NCBI RefSeq assembly: GCF_034057115.1 | Contig: NZ_CP139195.1 | Span: forward strand, 4,030,001 to 4,094,000 | Source: Pseudomonas sp. AN-1 | GTDB taxonomy: Bacteria > Pseudomonadota > Gammaproteobacteria > Pseudomonadales > Pseudomonadaceae | DNA length: 64,000 nucleotides | Direction: 5' to 3' | Part shown: piece by piece, positions 55,201-64,000 of the stretch | How the letters are laid out: every line of letters starts with the position of its first letter | Numbering within the stretch: position 1 is the stretch's first letter | Notes under the pieces: generated by a model | Database searches by the model: none | Told to the model about the DNA's origin: nothing | What the model saw: the letters and a program-made list of their open reading frames with translations, nothing else | Made by a program: the position numbers and the translations under genes

Positions 55201-55329
55201 ATCCACTGGGGCTTCACCGGGGTGGCGAAGAACGGCTTCATCACCAACACCCTGACCCCCTTCGTCGGCGACGGCAACACGCAGACGCCGGAGTTCAAGT
55301 CGTTCCTCGTCAACGTGGAGAAGGTGTGA
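52258..55329 (+). CDS. fdnG: Formate dehydrogenase alpha subunit, selenocysteine-containing
   Basis: 1023 residues, read through an in-frame UGA at 52846-52848 as selenocysteine (residue 197; E. coli FdnG has Sec196). The N-terminus has a twin-arginine signal ([14 protein letters not shown], cut near AYA). The first domain binds a [4Fe-4S] cluster ([16 protein letters not shown] and later GTLCPKGAG), and the bis-MGD molybdenum/tungsten domains follow. Sequence continuity on both sides ([21 protein letters not shown]) matches FdnG/FdoG exactly. It oxidises formate to CO2 on the periplasmic side. GAGGA precedes the ATG. Software ignoring Sec will split it into two genes. Confidence 0.97.
52846..52881 (+). 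promoter_or_regulatory. Bacterial SECIS element for fdnG
   Basis: Hairpin starting at the UGA. The lower stem is 52856-52861 with 52876-52881 (five of six pairs), with a bulged U at 52862. The upper stem is GGCA (52863-52866) with TGCC (52872-52875) and loop GGTCT. Counting the UGA as 1-3, the bulged U is position 17 and the loop G and U are 23 and 24. These are the bases that SelB needs in the E. coli fdhF element. It lies fully inside coding sequence, as usual in bacteria. Confidence 0.93.
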
Positions 55330-55330
55330 C

Positions 55331-56257
55331 ATGGCCAGCCAGGACATCATCGCCCGTTCCGCCACCACCACGCCGATGCCGCAGGTACGCCAGTCCGGCG
55401 AGGTGGCCAAGCTGATCGACACTTCCAAGTGCATCGGCTGCAAGGCCTGCCAGGTCGCCTGCTCGGAGTGGAACGAGCTGCGCGACCAGGTCGGCGGCAA
55501 CGCCGGCACCTACGACAATCCCAACGACCTCAGCGCCGACTCCTGGACGCTGATGCGCTTCACCGAGTACGAGAACCCCGCCAGCGGCAACCTCGAATGG
55601 CTGATCCGCAAGGACGGTTGCATGCACTGCGCCGACCCCGGCTGCCTCAAGGCCTGTCCGAGCCCCGGCGCCATCGTCAAGTACGCCAACGGCATCGTCG
55701 ACTTCAACCAGGACAAGTGCATCGGCTGCGGCTACTGCATCACCGGCTGCCCGTTCGACATCCCGCGCATCTCGCAGAAGGACCACAAGGCCTACAAGTG
55801 CACCCTGTGCAGCGACCGCGTGGCGGTGGGCCTGGAGCCGGCCTGCGTGAAGACCTGCCCGACCGGCGCCATCGTGTTCGGCAGCAAGGAGGACATGCAG
55901 GCGCATGCCGCCGAGCGGGTGAAGGACCTCAAGGAACGCGGCTTCGACCAGGCCGGGCTGTACGACCCGGACGGCGTCGGCGGCACCCACGTGATGTACG
56001 TGCTGCACCACGCCGACCAGCCGTCGCTGTACGCCGGCCTGCCCGATGCGCCGGTGATCAGCCCGCTGGTCAGCCTGTGGAAGGGCATCACCAAGCCGCT
56101 GGCGCTGCTGGCGATGGGCGCCACCGTGCTGGCCGGCTTCTTCCACTACGTGCGGGTCGGCCCGAACAAGGTGGACGAGGAGGAGGACCCCGGCGAGCCG
56201 ACGGTGCATGAGGTGGATCCGTCGGTGCATGTGGTCGATCCGAACAAGCGGCCCTGA
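55331..56257 (+). CDS. fdnH: Formate dehydrogenase iron-sulfur (beta) subunit
   Basis: 308 residues. Four ferredoxin-like cysteine clusters are visible: [41 protein letters not shown] and CTLCSDRV...CVKTCPTGA. It wires electrons from FdnG to the membrane cytochrome. One C-terminal membrane segment ([20 protein letters not shown]) anchors it. It starts 1 bp after fdnG. The C-terminal tail is long and acidic ([20 protein letters not shown]). Confidence 0.96.
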   Translation: MASQDIIARSATTTPMPQVRQSGEVAKLIDTSKCIGCKACQVACSEWNELRDQVGGNAGTYDNPNDLSADSWTLMRFTEYENPASGNLEWLIRKDGCMHCADPGCLKACPSPGAIVKYANGIVDFNQDKCIGCGYCITGCPFDIPRISQKDHKAYKCTLCSDRVAVGLEPACVKTCPTGAIVFGSKEDMQAHAAERVKDLKERGFDQAGLYDPDGVGGTHVMYVLHHADQPSLYAGLPDAPVISPLVSLWKGITKPLALLAMGATVLAGFFHYVRVGPNKVDEEEDPGEPTVHEVDPSVHVVDPNKRP

Positions 56258-56352
56258 GGCGCTCGCCGCGGGTCGATTCAGCCACGAACCACGCATTCTC
56301 CCCTCGCGGGATGAGGGGGCGGCAACCAGGCCGCCGCCTCCGGGAGCCCAGC

Positions 56353-56970
56353 ATGAAACACGAGATCCAGCGCTACACCCCTTCGGAGCGGTCCAACCAC
56401 TGGGCCGTGGCCATCCTCTTCGTCCTCGCCGGGCTGTCCGGGCTGGCGCTGTTCCATCCGGCGCTGTTCGGGCTGTCCGGGCTGTTCGGCGGCGGCCCGT
56501 GGACGCGCATCCTGCACCCCTTTCTCGGCCTGGCCATGTTCGTGCTGTTCCTGATCATGGCGCTGCGCTTCGCCGGGCATAACCGTCTCGACGCCAACGA
56601 CCGCCGCTGGCTCGGGCAGATCGGCGACGTGCTGTGCAACCGCGAGGACCGGCTGCCTGAAGTCGGCCGCTACAACGCCGGACAGAAGCTGCTGTTCTGG
56701 GTGCTGGTGCTGTGCATGCTGGTGCTGCTGGCCAGCGGCATCGTCATCTGGCGCCAGTACTTCGGCCACCTGTTCGGCATCGAACTGATCCGCCTGGCCG
56801 CGCTGGCCCACGCCGCCGCCGCCTTCGTGCTGGTGACCAGCATCATCGTGCACATCTACGCCGCCATCTGGGTCAAGGGCTCGGTGGGCGCCATGCTCAC
56901 CGGCAAGGTCAGCCGCGCCTGGGCGCGCAAGCACCATCCGGGCTGGCTCAAGGAGATCGGCCGCAAGTAG
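56353..56970 (+). CDS. fdnI: Formate dehydrogenase cytochrome b556 (gamma) subunit
   Basis: 205 residues from MKHEIQRYTPSERSNHWAVA, with four membrane segments. Histidines in SNHWAVAILF and in the third and fourth segments (LAHAAAAF, SIIVHIYAAIW) are candidate haem ligands. It passes electrons to quinone. 95 bp separate it from fdnH; I see no promoter in that gap. The in-frame extension upstream (14 codons) is not used, because the ATG with GGGAG matches the family start. Confidence 0.95.
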   Translation: MKHEIQRYTPSERSNHWAVAILFVLAGLSGLALFHPALFGLSGLFGGGPWTRILHPFLGLAMFVLFLIMALRFAGHNRLDANDRRWLGQIGDVLCNREDRLPEVGRYNAGQKLLFWVLVLCMLVLLASGIVIWRQYFGHLFGIELIRLAALAHAAAAFVLVTSIIVHIYAAIWVKGSVGAMLTGKVSRAWARKHHPGWLKEIGRK

Positions 56971-56980
56971 CTCGGCCAGC

Positions 56981-57092
56981 GGTGCGCACGGCGCACCCTA
57001 CGGCGGGGCAATCCGCTGCGCAGGGGGCGCCGCGCGCGCCAGCGCTGAGCACGAAGCACCCTGCGGTGGGGGTAGGGTGCGCCGTGCGCACC
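56981..57092. repeat. 112-bp element with perfect 21-bp terminal inverted repeats
   Basis: The left arm 56981-57001 (starts GGTGCGCACGGCGCACC) and the right arm 57072-57092 are exact reverse complements over 21 bp. The left arm contains its own small palindrome, GGTGCGC / GCGCACC. The 70-bp centre is GC-rich and has no open frame of note. It sits between fdnI and fdhE without breaking either gene. GGTGCGCACGGCGCACC palindromes are, from memory, frequent dispersed repeats in Pseudomonas. Confidence 0.85.
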
Positions 57093-57208
57093 ATTCCCAG
57101 GCCAACCCTGTCACCATGGCCAATGCCGCAGACGTGCATTCCCGAGTGCAGCGACTACGCTTCCCTTCAGGCCCCGAAAAACCACAACAAGCCCAGAAGG
57201 AGTCCTGC

Positions 57209-58132
57209 GTGTCAGGCACCATTCTCGAGCCCGGCCAGATCGCCGCTGCCGCCAGCAAGCCCGTGTTCCTCCAGTTGCCGCCGCGCCAGTTGTTCGCCCT
57301 GCGCGCCGAGCGTCTCGCCCAGCTCGCCAAAGGCCATGCGCTGGGCGACTACCTGCGCCTGCTCGCCGCCGCGTGCCGCGCCCAGCAGCAGGTGCTGGAT
57401 GCGCCGCCTTCCGTTGCCGCTCCCGACCCGCAGCGCTGCGCCCAGGCCATCGCCCACGGCATGCCGCCGCTGGCCGCCGACAGCCTAGTGCGCGAGGACG
57501 CCTGGCTGGCGCTGCTCGACGCCTGGCTGGACGCCTTCGTGCCTCCTGAACCGGTCAATCCATCCCTCGTCGCTGCGCTGGAGCAGCTGCGCGGCGCCGA
57601 CGCCGGCCAGCGCAAGGCCTGGGGCGTGGCGCTGGTCAGCGGCCAGTTCGCCGGCGTGCCGGCCGGCGTGGCGCCCTTCGTCGGTGCCGCCCTGCAACTG
57701 GCCTGGAGCCACTGGCTGCTCGGCCTCGACCTGTCTGCCATCGTCGAGGCCGAGGATCAGCAGACCTGTCCGGCCTGCGGTTCGCTGCCGGTGGCCGGGG
57801 TGATCCACGGCCACGGCGCGCGCAACGGCCTGCGCTACCTGGTCTGCTCGCTGTGCGCCTGCGAATGGCACTACGTGCGCCTCAAGTGCAGCCACTGCCG
57901 CAGCACCAAGCGCCTCGACCATCTGCATCTCGAGCACTCGCCGCACGGCGTACGTGCCGAGGCCTGTCCGGAGTGCCGCCACTACCTCAAGCAGCTCTAC
58001 CTGGAGCTGGAGCCGGGCGGCGAGGCGCTGTCCGCCGACCTGGCCAGCCTCGACCTCGATCTGCTGCTGGACGGCGCCGGCTACCTGCGCCAGGCGCCCG
58101 ACCTGCTGCTGATCCCGGGAGGCGAGGGATGA
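57209..58132 (+). CDS. fdhE: Formate dehydrogenase accessory protein FdhE
   Basis: 307 residues from GTG ([16 protein letters not shown]), chosen because AGAAGGAG lies 6 bp upstream; the frame is open to 57077 but that part lies in the repeat. Four zinc-ribbon CxxC pairs (CPACGS, CSLCAC, CSHCRS, CPECRH) identify FdhE, which checks and helps mature the Tat-exported FdnG. It overlaps selA by 4 bp (ATGA). Confidence 0.94.
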   Translation: MSGTILEPGQIAAAASKPVFLQLPPRQLFALRAERLAQLAKGHALGDYLRLLAAACRAQQQVLDAPPSVAAPDPQRCAQAIAHGMPPLAADSLVREDAWLALLDAWLDAFVPPEPVNPSLVAALEQLRGADAGQRKAWGVALVSGQFAGVPAGVAPFVGAALQLAWSHWLLGLDLSAIVEAEDQQTCPACGSLPVAGVIHGHGARNGLRYLVCSLCACEWHYVRLKCSHCRSTKRLDHLHLEHSPHGVRAEACPECRHYLKQLYLELEPGGEALSADLASLDLDLLLDGAGYLRQAPDLLLIPGGEG

Positions 58133-59531
58133 CCGCCCTGCGCCTGCCCTCGGTGGACAGGCTGCTGCGCAGCCCGGCGGTGGAACCGCTGCAGCGCCGC
58201 TACGGTCGCGAGGCGCTGCTCGCCACCTTGCGCGACCTGCTCGACGAGCTGCGCGAGCCGGCCCGCCACGGCCAGCTGGCGGAAATCGAGCTGAGCGAGG
58301 CGGTGCTCGCCGGGCGCGCCGGCGAGCGGCTGGCCGCCCAGCACCGCAGCCGCGTGCGCCGGGTGTTCAACCTCACCGGCACCGTGCTGCACACCAACCT
58401 CGGCCGCGCCCTGCTGCCGCAGGCGGCCATCGACGCGCTGGTCGAGGCCGCGCGCTATCCGCTCAACCTCGAATACGACCTGGCCACTGGCCGGCGTGGC
58501 GACCGCGACGAGCTGGTCGAGGGCCTGCTGCGCGAGCTGACCGGCGCCGAGGCGGTCACCGTGGTCAACAACAACGCCGCCGCCGTGCTGCTGGCGCTGG
58601 CCGCCCTCGGCGCGCGCAGGGAAGGCATCATCTCGCGCGGCGAGCTGATCGAGATCGGCGGCGCCTTCCGCATCCCCGACATCATGGCCCGCGCCGGGGT
58701 CAAGCTGGTCGAGGTCGGCACCACCAACCGCACCCATGCGCGCGACTACGAGGCGGCCATCGGCCCGCGCACGGGCCTCTTGATGCGCGTGCACACCAGC
58801 AACTACAGCGTGCAGGGCTTCACCGCCAGCGTGGCCACCGGGCAACTGGCAGCCATCGCCCGCGGCCACGGTCTGCCGCTGCTCGAGGATCTGGGCAGCG
58901 GCACCCTGGTCGACCTGACCCGCTGGGGCCTGCCGGCCGAGCCGACCGTGCAAGAGGCGCTGGCCGCCGGCGCCGATATCGTCACCTTCAGCGGCGACAA
59001 GCTGCTCGGCGGCCCGCAGGCGGGGATCATCGTCGGCCGCCGCGAGCTGATCGCGAAGATCAAGAAACACCCGCTCAAGCGCGCTCTGCGCGTCGACAAG
59101 CTGACCCTCGCCGCGCTGGAGGCGGTGCTCGGCCTGTACCGCGATCCCGAGCGACTCGCCGAGCGCCTGCCGACCCTGCGCCTGCTCAGCCGCCCGCAGG
59201 ATGAGATCCGCGCCCAGGCCGAGCGCCTGGCTCCGCAGCTGCAGGAGGCCCTGGGGCCGAGCTGGCAGGTGAGCGTCGCGGACGCGCTGGGCATGATCGG
59301 CAGCGGCGCCCAGCCGGTGGCGCGCCTGCCCAGCGCCGCGCTGTGCCTGCGCCCGCAGCAGCCCAAGCGCCTGCGCGGCCGCGCCCTGCGCCAGCTGGAG
59401 GAGGCGCTGCGCCTGCTGCCGCTGCCGATGATCGGCCGCCTCGACGACGACGCCCTGTGGCTCGACCTGCGCCAGCTCGACGACGAGCCGGCCTTCGTCG
59501 AGCAACTGGCGCAGCTGGCCGGAGCCGTATC

Positions 59532-59535
<4 letters not shown>
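58129..59535 (+). CDS. selA: L-seryl-tRNA(Sec) selenium transferase
   Basis: 468 residues. A PLP enzyme that turns Ser-tRNA(Sec) into Sec-tRNA(Sec) using selenophosphate. The PLP lysine is Lys291 ([15 protein letters not shown]). The N-terminal domain (to about residue 80) and the [17 protein letters not shown] block are typical of SelA. Coupled to fdhE upstream and to selB downstream by 4-bp overlaps. Selenophosphate synthetase SelD is not in the window. Confidence 0.96.
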
Positions 59536-61433
<1,898 letters not shown>

Positions 61434-61495
61434 GCCACCGCGGTCGCCGCATGAGTTCGACTGGCGTGCCATCCGGCACGCCGCCCGCGAGACAG

Positions 61496-61591
61496 GGAAG
61501 GCAATCGCGCCCGGTGGCGCGGCCGGGCTTCAAACCCGGTTGGGGACGGCAGCCGTTCCCGGGTGAGTTCGACTCTCACTGCCTTCCGCCA
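61496..61591 (+). tRNA. selC: tRNA-Sec (anticodon TCA)
   Basis: 96 nt including encoded GCCA. The acceptor stem is 8 bp (GGAAGGCA / TGCCTTCC), a mark of bacterial tRNA-Sec. The anticodon loop is CTTCAAA, with anticodon TCA at 61530-61532, and the long variable arm runs from GGTTGGGGACGG to CCGTTCCC. The T-arm is GTGAG-TTCGACT-CTCAC. A hairpin GGCGTGCC-ATCC-GGCACGCC lies 14 bp before it (61463-61482). Confidence 0.97.
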
Positions 61592-61603
61592 CTTTCTGTC
61601 CCT

Positions 61604-62083
61604 TCAGGTTTTCCACTGCAGCGCCTGCACTCCCGGCGCATGCGGGTCGAAATTGTCCAGACGCATCTGCTCGGCGAAGGCGGCCAGCGCCGCCGCGCCG
61701 CTGACGAAGCTGGCGCGCGCCGCCGGCCAGTCGTCGGGCCTGATCCTTGCCAGCCAGCCCTCGCCATAGCAGTCGCGGTTGATCAGCGCCGGCTGCTCCT
61801 GCACGCGCGCATTGCCCTCGACCAGTTCGCCGGCCAGCGGGCTGCGCGCCGAACTGGCGGCCTTGGCGAACTCGACCACGCCGAAGCTGCGGCCGGCGTC
61901 GATGTGCAGGCCGGCGCGCCTGGGGGTGAAGGCGAAGATCTGCCCGTACAGCGCACAGCCGTAGGCGCTCAGGCCGAGGGTGACGCTGCCATCGGGCTCC
62001 TCGCGCAGCCACAGGTTGTAGGCCGGGGCGTAGAGCAGCCCGGCGGGGAAGGGCAGGCCGTTGAGGGTGAGGATGTCGCTCAT
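61604..62083 (-). CDS. GcvH-like lipoyl-carrier protein
   Basis: 159 residues. SFGVVEFAKAAS, followed by SPLAGELVEGN and INRDCYGEGWLARIRP, reproduces the H-protein fold of the glycine cleavage system. Lys74 (EFAKAAS) stands where GcvH is lipoylated. The N-terminus (LPFPAGLLYAPAYNLWLREE) and a ~40-residue C-terminal tail differ from standard GcvH. No gcvP or gcvT is nearby; its neighbour is a DsrE-like gene. GcvH-like proteins used as sulfur carriers (LbpA of the sHdr system) are known, so such a role is possible but not shown here. GAGCGCCC precedes the ATG. Confidence 0.82.
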   Translation of the reverse strand: MSDILTLNGLPFPAGLLYAPAYNLWLREEPDGSVTLGLSAYGCALYGQIFAFTPRRAGLHIDAGRSFGVVEFAKAASSARSPLAGELVEGNARVQEQPALINRDCYGEGWLARIRPDDWPAARASFVSGAAALAAFAEQMRLDNFDPHAPGVQALQWKT

Positions 62084-62108
62084 GGGCGCTCCATGCTCGG
62101 CACTATCG

Positions 62109-62471
62109 TTACAGGGTCAGCACACGGTCGTATTCGAGGATCATCTGCGCCAGCTCGCCGCCGCTGGTGGCCGTCTCGACTTCCTCGATCAGCCGGTATG
62201 CGTGCAGCGGCACACCGGGGGCGCAGCACATCAGCAGGCGCGCCCCGGCGCTTCTGGCCTGGCGGATGAAGTGGCGCAGCGGCTCGCCGCCGTCGACGGC
62301 GCACAGCGTGTCGGCGATCTCCGCGCGCGCCAGCTGCACGCCCTCGCCGGTGAGGAACAGGGTCACCTCGGCGTCCATGCAGGCCAGCAGGGTGGCGATG
62401 TGGAAGGGCGCGGCGCAGCGCATCGGCGTGCTCGGGCCGCTGGCGACCAGGATCAGGATGCGCTGCGCCAT
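62109..62471 (-). CDS. DsrE-family protein
   Basis: 120 residues. ILILVASGPSTPMRCAAPFH and ACMDAEVTLFLTGEGVQLAR are the first strand and core of the DsrE/DsrF/TusD fold. Two adjacent cysteines, Cys82 and Cys83 (LLMCCAPG), stand near the position of the sulfur-binding cysteine of this family. Cytoplasmic. It starts 3 bp after the stop of the upstream lipoprotein gene and is 25 bp before the GcvH-like gene, so the two are probably co-transcribed. A sulfur-relay role is inferred only. Confidence 0.82.
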   Translation of the reverse strand: MAQRILILVASGPSTPMRCAAPFHIATLLACMDAEVTLFLTGEGVQLARAEIADTLCAVDGGEPLRHFIRQARSAGARLLMCCAPGVPLHAYRLIEEVETATSGGELAQMILEYDRVLTL

Positions 62472-62474
62472 GCT

Positions 62475-63041
62475 TCAGCGCCGCCGCGGCGGGTAATGTT
62501 CGAGGATCTTCGCCACCGTTTCGTGGATGGCGGCGCTGCGCTCCTGGGGCGAGCCGGGGCTGCGGCGAACCATCTGCGCACCGCTGCCGCGCCAGATCAG
62601 CTTGCCGTCCTGGTCGAGGAAGTCCAGCTGCAGGGTGCCGACCTGGTAGTCGAGGGTGCGTACCTCGGTGAAGCCGGGCGAGGCCCACAGTCGGCCATGG
62701 CGGTCGGTCACCAGGTCGCTGCCGTAGTAGGTGGCGACCTGCTGCTGGCGGGTGTCGACGATCAGGAATGCCTGCACGCGAAAGTCGGCTGCCGCGCCAG
62801 GGGCTGACTGGCGCAGCCCGCGCCGCTCGAGTTGCTGGGCGACCGCGGCGCGTACCCGTTGCTCGGTGAGGTCGCTGGTCAGGCGCGGGTCGTTCGGGCG
62901 GTACTGCACGGCCGGCTCCTGCCAGCTCCAGGTCTGCAGGGCGGCGAAGTCGCGGTTGGGGTCGTAGTCGCTGTCGACCTGGATGCTCTGGCAGGCGGCC
63001 AGGCCGAGCAGGACGACGAGGAGGAGGGTACGGCGGAACAT
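62475..63041 (-). CDS. DUF4136-type lipoprotein (first of two)
   Basis: 188 residues. The signal MFRRTLLLVVLLGLAAC has lipobox LAAC (Cys17). The mature part has the DUF4136 look: SDYDPNRDFAALQTWSW near the N-terminus, then YQVGTLQLDFLDQDGKLIWRG. GGGAG precedes the ATG. It is a probable outer- or inner-membrane lipoprotein of unknown role. It is 3 bp from the DsrE-like gene and 74 bp from a related lipoprotein. Confidence 0.82.
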   Translation of the reverse strand: MFRRTLLLVVLLGLAACQSIQVDSDYDPNRDFAALQTWSWQEPAVQYRPNDPRLTSDLTEQRVRAAVAQQLERRGLRQSAPGAAADFRVQAFLIVDTRQQQVATYYGSDLVTDRHGRLWASPGFTEVRTLDYQVGTLQLDFLDQDGKLIWRGSGAQMVRRSPGSPQERSAAIHETVAKILEHYPPRRR

Positions 63042-63115
63042 GGTGATCTCCCGGAGGCAGAAAGGCGCCGGGATTGGCGTCGTACCGATGAGAGTGGTCG
63101 CGTCCGGTGCCGCGG

Positions 63116-63703
63116 TCAAGGCGGCGGGAAGCCGTCCAGCGCCTGGCGCACGGCGCGGCGCAGGGCATCGGCGCTGGCGGCGCCACGGCCGCTCTGCTCG
63201 GCTTCGCCGACGGCCTGCCAGACCCGCTCGCCGCTGCGGGCATCGAAGAAGTCCAGCTGCACCTCCTCGACCCGATAGGTTACGGTACGGACCAGCGGGA
63301 TGGGCATGCCCCCCCAGTAGCCGTAGTGGTGATGGTAGTAACCCAGGCCGGCCCCGAGATAGGGATCGTCGTAGGTCTGACGCTGGCGGATCGCACTGCG
63401 CTGGTAGGCGCGCAGGCTGAGGGTGGCCGGGCTCTGCGCGCTCCCCGGGCGCAGGCCGCGCTGATCGAGTTCGGCGCTGACGATGCCGGCCAGCAGTTCG
63501 TCCACCTCTTCGGCCCACTGCCAGTGGCGATACTGGCCGAAGTCGCGCGTCGCCGGCGGATAGCTGCCCGGGTCGGCATGGCGCGCCGTCGCCGGGTCGA
63601 GGGGCGCCGGCGGATAGGGCTGGTGGCTGGCCGTGTAGGGGTTGCTGGTCTGACAGCCGGCGAGGGCGGCGAGCAGCAGCAGGAGCGGGACGCGGGCGGA
63701 CAT
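63116..63703 (-). CDS. DUF4136-type lipoprotein (second, His/Tyr-rich)
   Basis: 195 residues from MSARVPLLLLLAALAGC (lipobox LAGC); a longer in-frame start at 63760 lacks a signal-like N-terminus. It resembles its neighbour: YRHWQWAEEVDELLAG, then YRVEEVQLDFFDARSGERVW aligns with the partner's LQLDFLDQDGKLIW. It carries an aromatic/His stretch (GYYHHHYGYWGG) that might bind metal or a ligand. Function unknown. The pair probably arose by duplication. Confidence 0.78.
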   Translation of the reverse strand: MSARVPLLLLLAALAGCQTSNPYTASHQPYPPAPLDPATARHADPGSYPPATRDFGQYRHWQWAEEVDELLAGIVSAELDQRGLRPGSAQSPATLSLRAYQRSAIRQRQTYDDPYLGAGLGYYHHHYGYWGGMPIPLVRTVTYRVEEVQLDFFDARSGERVWQAVGEAEQSGRGAASADALRRAVRQALDGFPPP

Positions 63704-63856
63704 GGCGGCACCTGCGAGTAACGGGGCGATCATGCACAGCTTGCGACCGAAGACCGCCATTTATCAATGCCCGTGCGCGGCATTGTCCTGCAGGGGCGGG
63801 GCGATCCGCCGCCATGTGCCGCTTGGCGGCAGGCTGGGCGAGCCCCGCCGCTGGCA

Positions 63857-64000
63857 TCAGGGCTGCGGTCGGCAGATCCAGTGCAGGTAGCGGCCGAGCC
63901 CGGCGAAGGCCGGGTGGCGGCGGTAGGCCAGTTCCATCTCCAGCAGGTCGGTCAGCTCGGCGCGGGCCTGGAACTCGGCCGGCATGTAGTCGTGGAACAC
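63857..64000 (-). CDS. Unidentified protein, C-terminal 47 residues only
   Basis: Read on the minus strand from the right edge to a TGA at 63857-63859: VFHDYMPAEFQARAEL at the start, GRYLHWICRPQP at the end. The rest lies outside the window. The tail has the look of some class I methyltransferase C-termini, but this is weak. It is 153 bp upstream of the second lipoprotein gene on the same strand. Confidence 0.5.
   Translation of the reverse strand: MFHDYMPAEFQARAELTDLLEMELAYRRHPAFAGLGRYLHWICRPQP

Noticed and set aside
51673-55509. A 1278-codon minus-strand frame
   Set aside because: Antisense of fdnG fused in frame to the real 150-residue YdcZ-type gene (51673-52125).
61452-61574. TGAGTTCGACT at 61452-61462 repeated in the tRNA-Sec T-arm (61564-61574), as a possible attachment-site remnant
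   Set aside because: Only 11 bp match, the first copy does not extend to the tRNA 3' end, and no integrase gene or island boundary is present.

Overview
This 64 kb window is GC-rich, densely packed chromosomal DNA from a gammaproteobacterium, almost certainly Pseudomonas or a close relative such as Stutzerimonas. The gene string valS-hypothetical-holC-pepA / lptFG / queA-tgt-yajC-secDF / suhB / trmJ-cysE-iscRSUA-hscBA-fdx-iscX / ndk-rlmN-pilF-rodZ-ispG-hisS-yfgM-bamB / der matches the order I remember for P. aeruginosa. The pseudomonad-type REP repeats fit too. No rRNA, prophage or CRISPR array was seen.

Layout. 1-3.1 kb (minus): nhaD Na+/H+ antiporter, a small winged-helix protein and an SLC13-type permease with TrkA-C-like domains, cut by the left edge. 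3.2-4.5 kb: an intact ISL3-like insertion sequence with an exact 8-bp target duplication, sitting in the T-tract of the valS terminator. 4.5-10 kb (minus): pepA, holC, a conserved hypothetical and valS. 10.2-12.3 kb (plus): lptF-lptG. 12.4-18 kb (minus): an unidentified lipoprotein, an RDD membrane protein, tRNA-Leu(CAA) and ackA-pta. 18.3-23.7 kb (plus): queA-tgt-yajC-secD-secF. 23.8-24.6 kb (minus): suhB. 24.8-41.5 kb (plus): trmJ, cysE, the whole isc operon, ndk, rlmN, pilF, rodZ, ispG, hisS, yfgM-like, bamB and der. 41.5-44.3 kb: a composite REP element, then a minus-strand flavoprotein and a MATE exporter. 44.4-51.7 kb (plus): an alpha-2-macroglobulin lipoprotein (yfhM) coupled to pbpC. 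51.7-52.1 kb (minus): a YdcZ-type transporter. 52.3-61.6 kb (plus): a selenocysteine formate dehydrogenase (fdnGHI), its chaperone fdhE, selA, selB and tRNA-Sec. 61.6-64 kb (minus): a GcvH-like lipoyl protein, a DsrE-like protein, two related lipoproteins and a gene cut by the right edge.

How the genes fit together. The 52-61.6 kb block combines a selenoprotein with much of the machinery that makes it. fdnG carries an in-frame UGA at codon 197, followed by a bacterial SECIS hairpin whose key bases (U17, G23, U24, counted from the UGA) match the E. coli element. selA, selB and tRNA-Sec lie just downstream, and fdhE-selA-selB are joined by 4-base stop/start overlaps. selD and fdhD are not in the window. 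The isc operon is complete, with two tandem operator-like repeats over the iscR promoter. Near the right end, a lipoyl-carrier-like protein sits beside a DsrE-like protein with no glycine-cleavage partner genes. This is the least explained pair and the best candidate for undescribed biology. Several inverted-repeat elements (131, 118 and 112 bp) look like non-autonomous or REP-type units.
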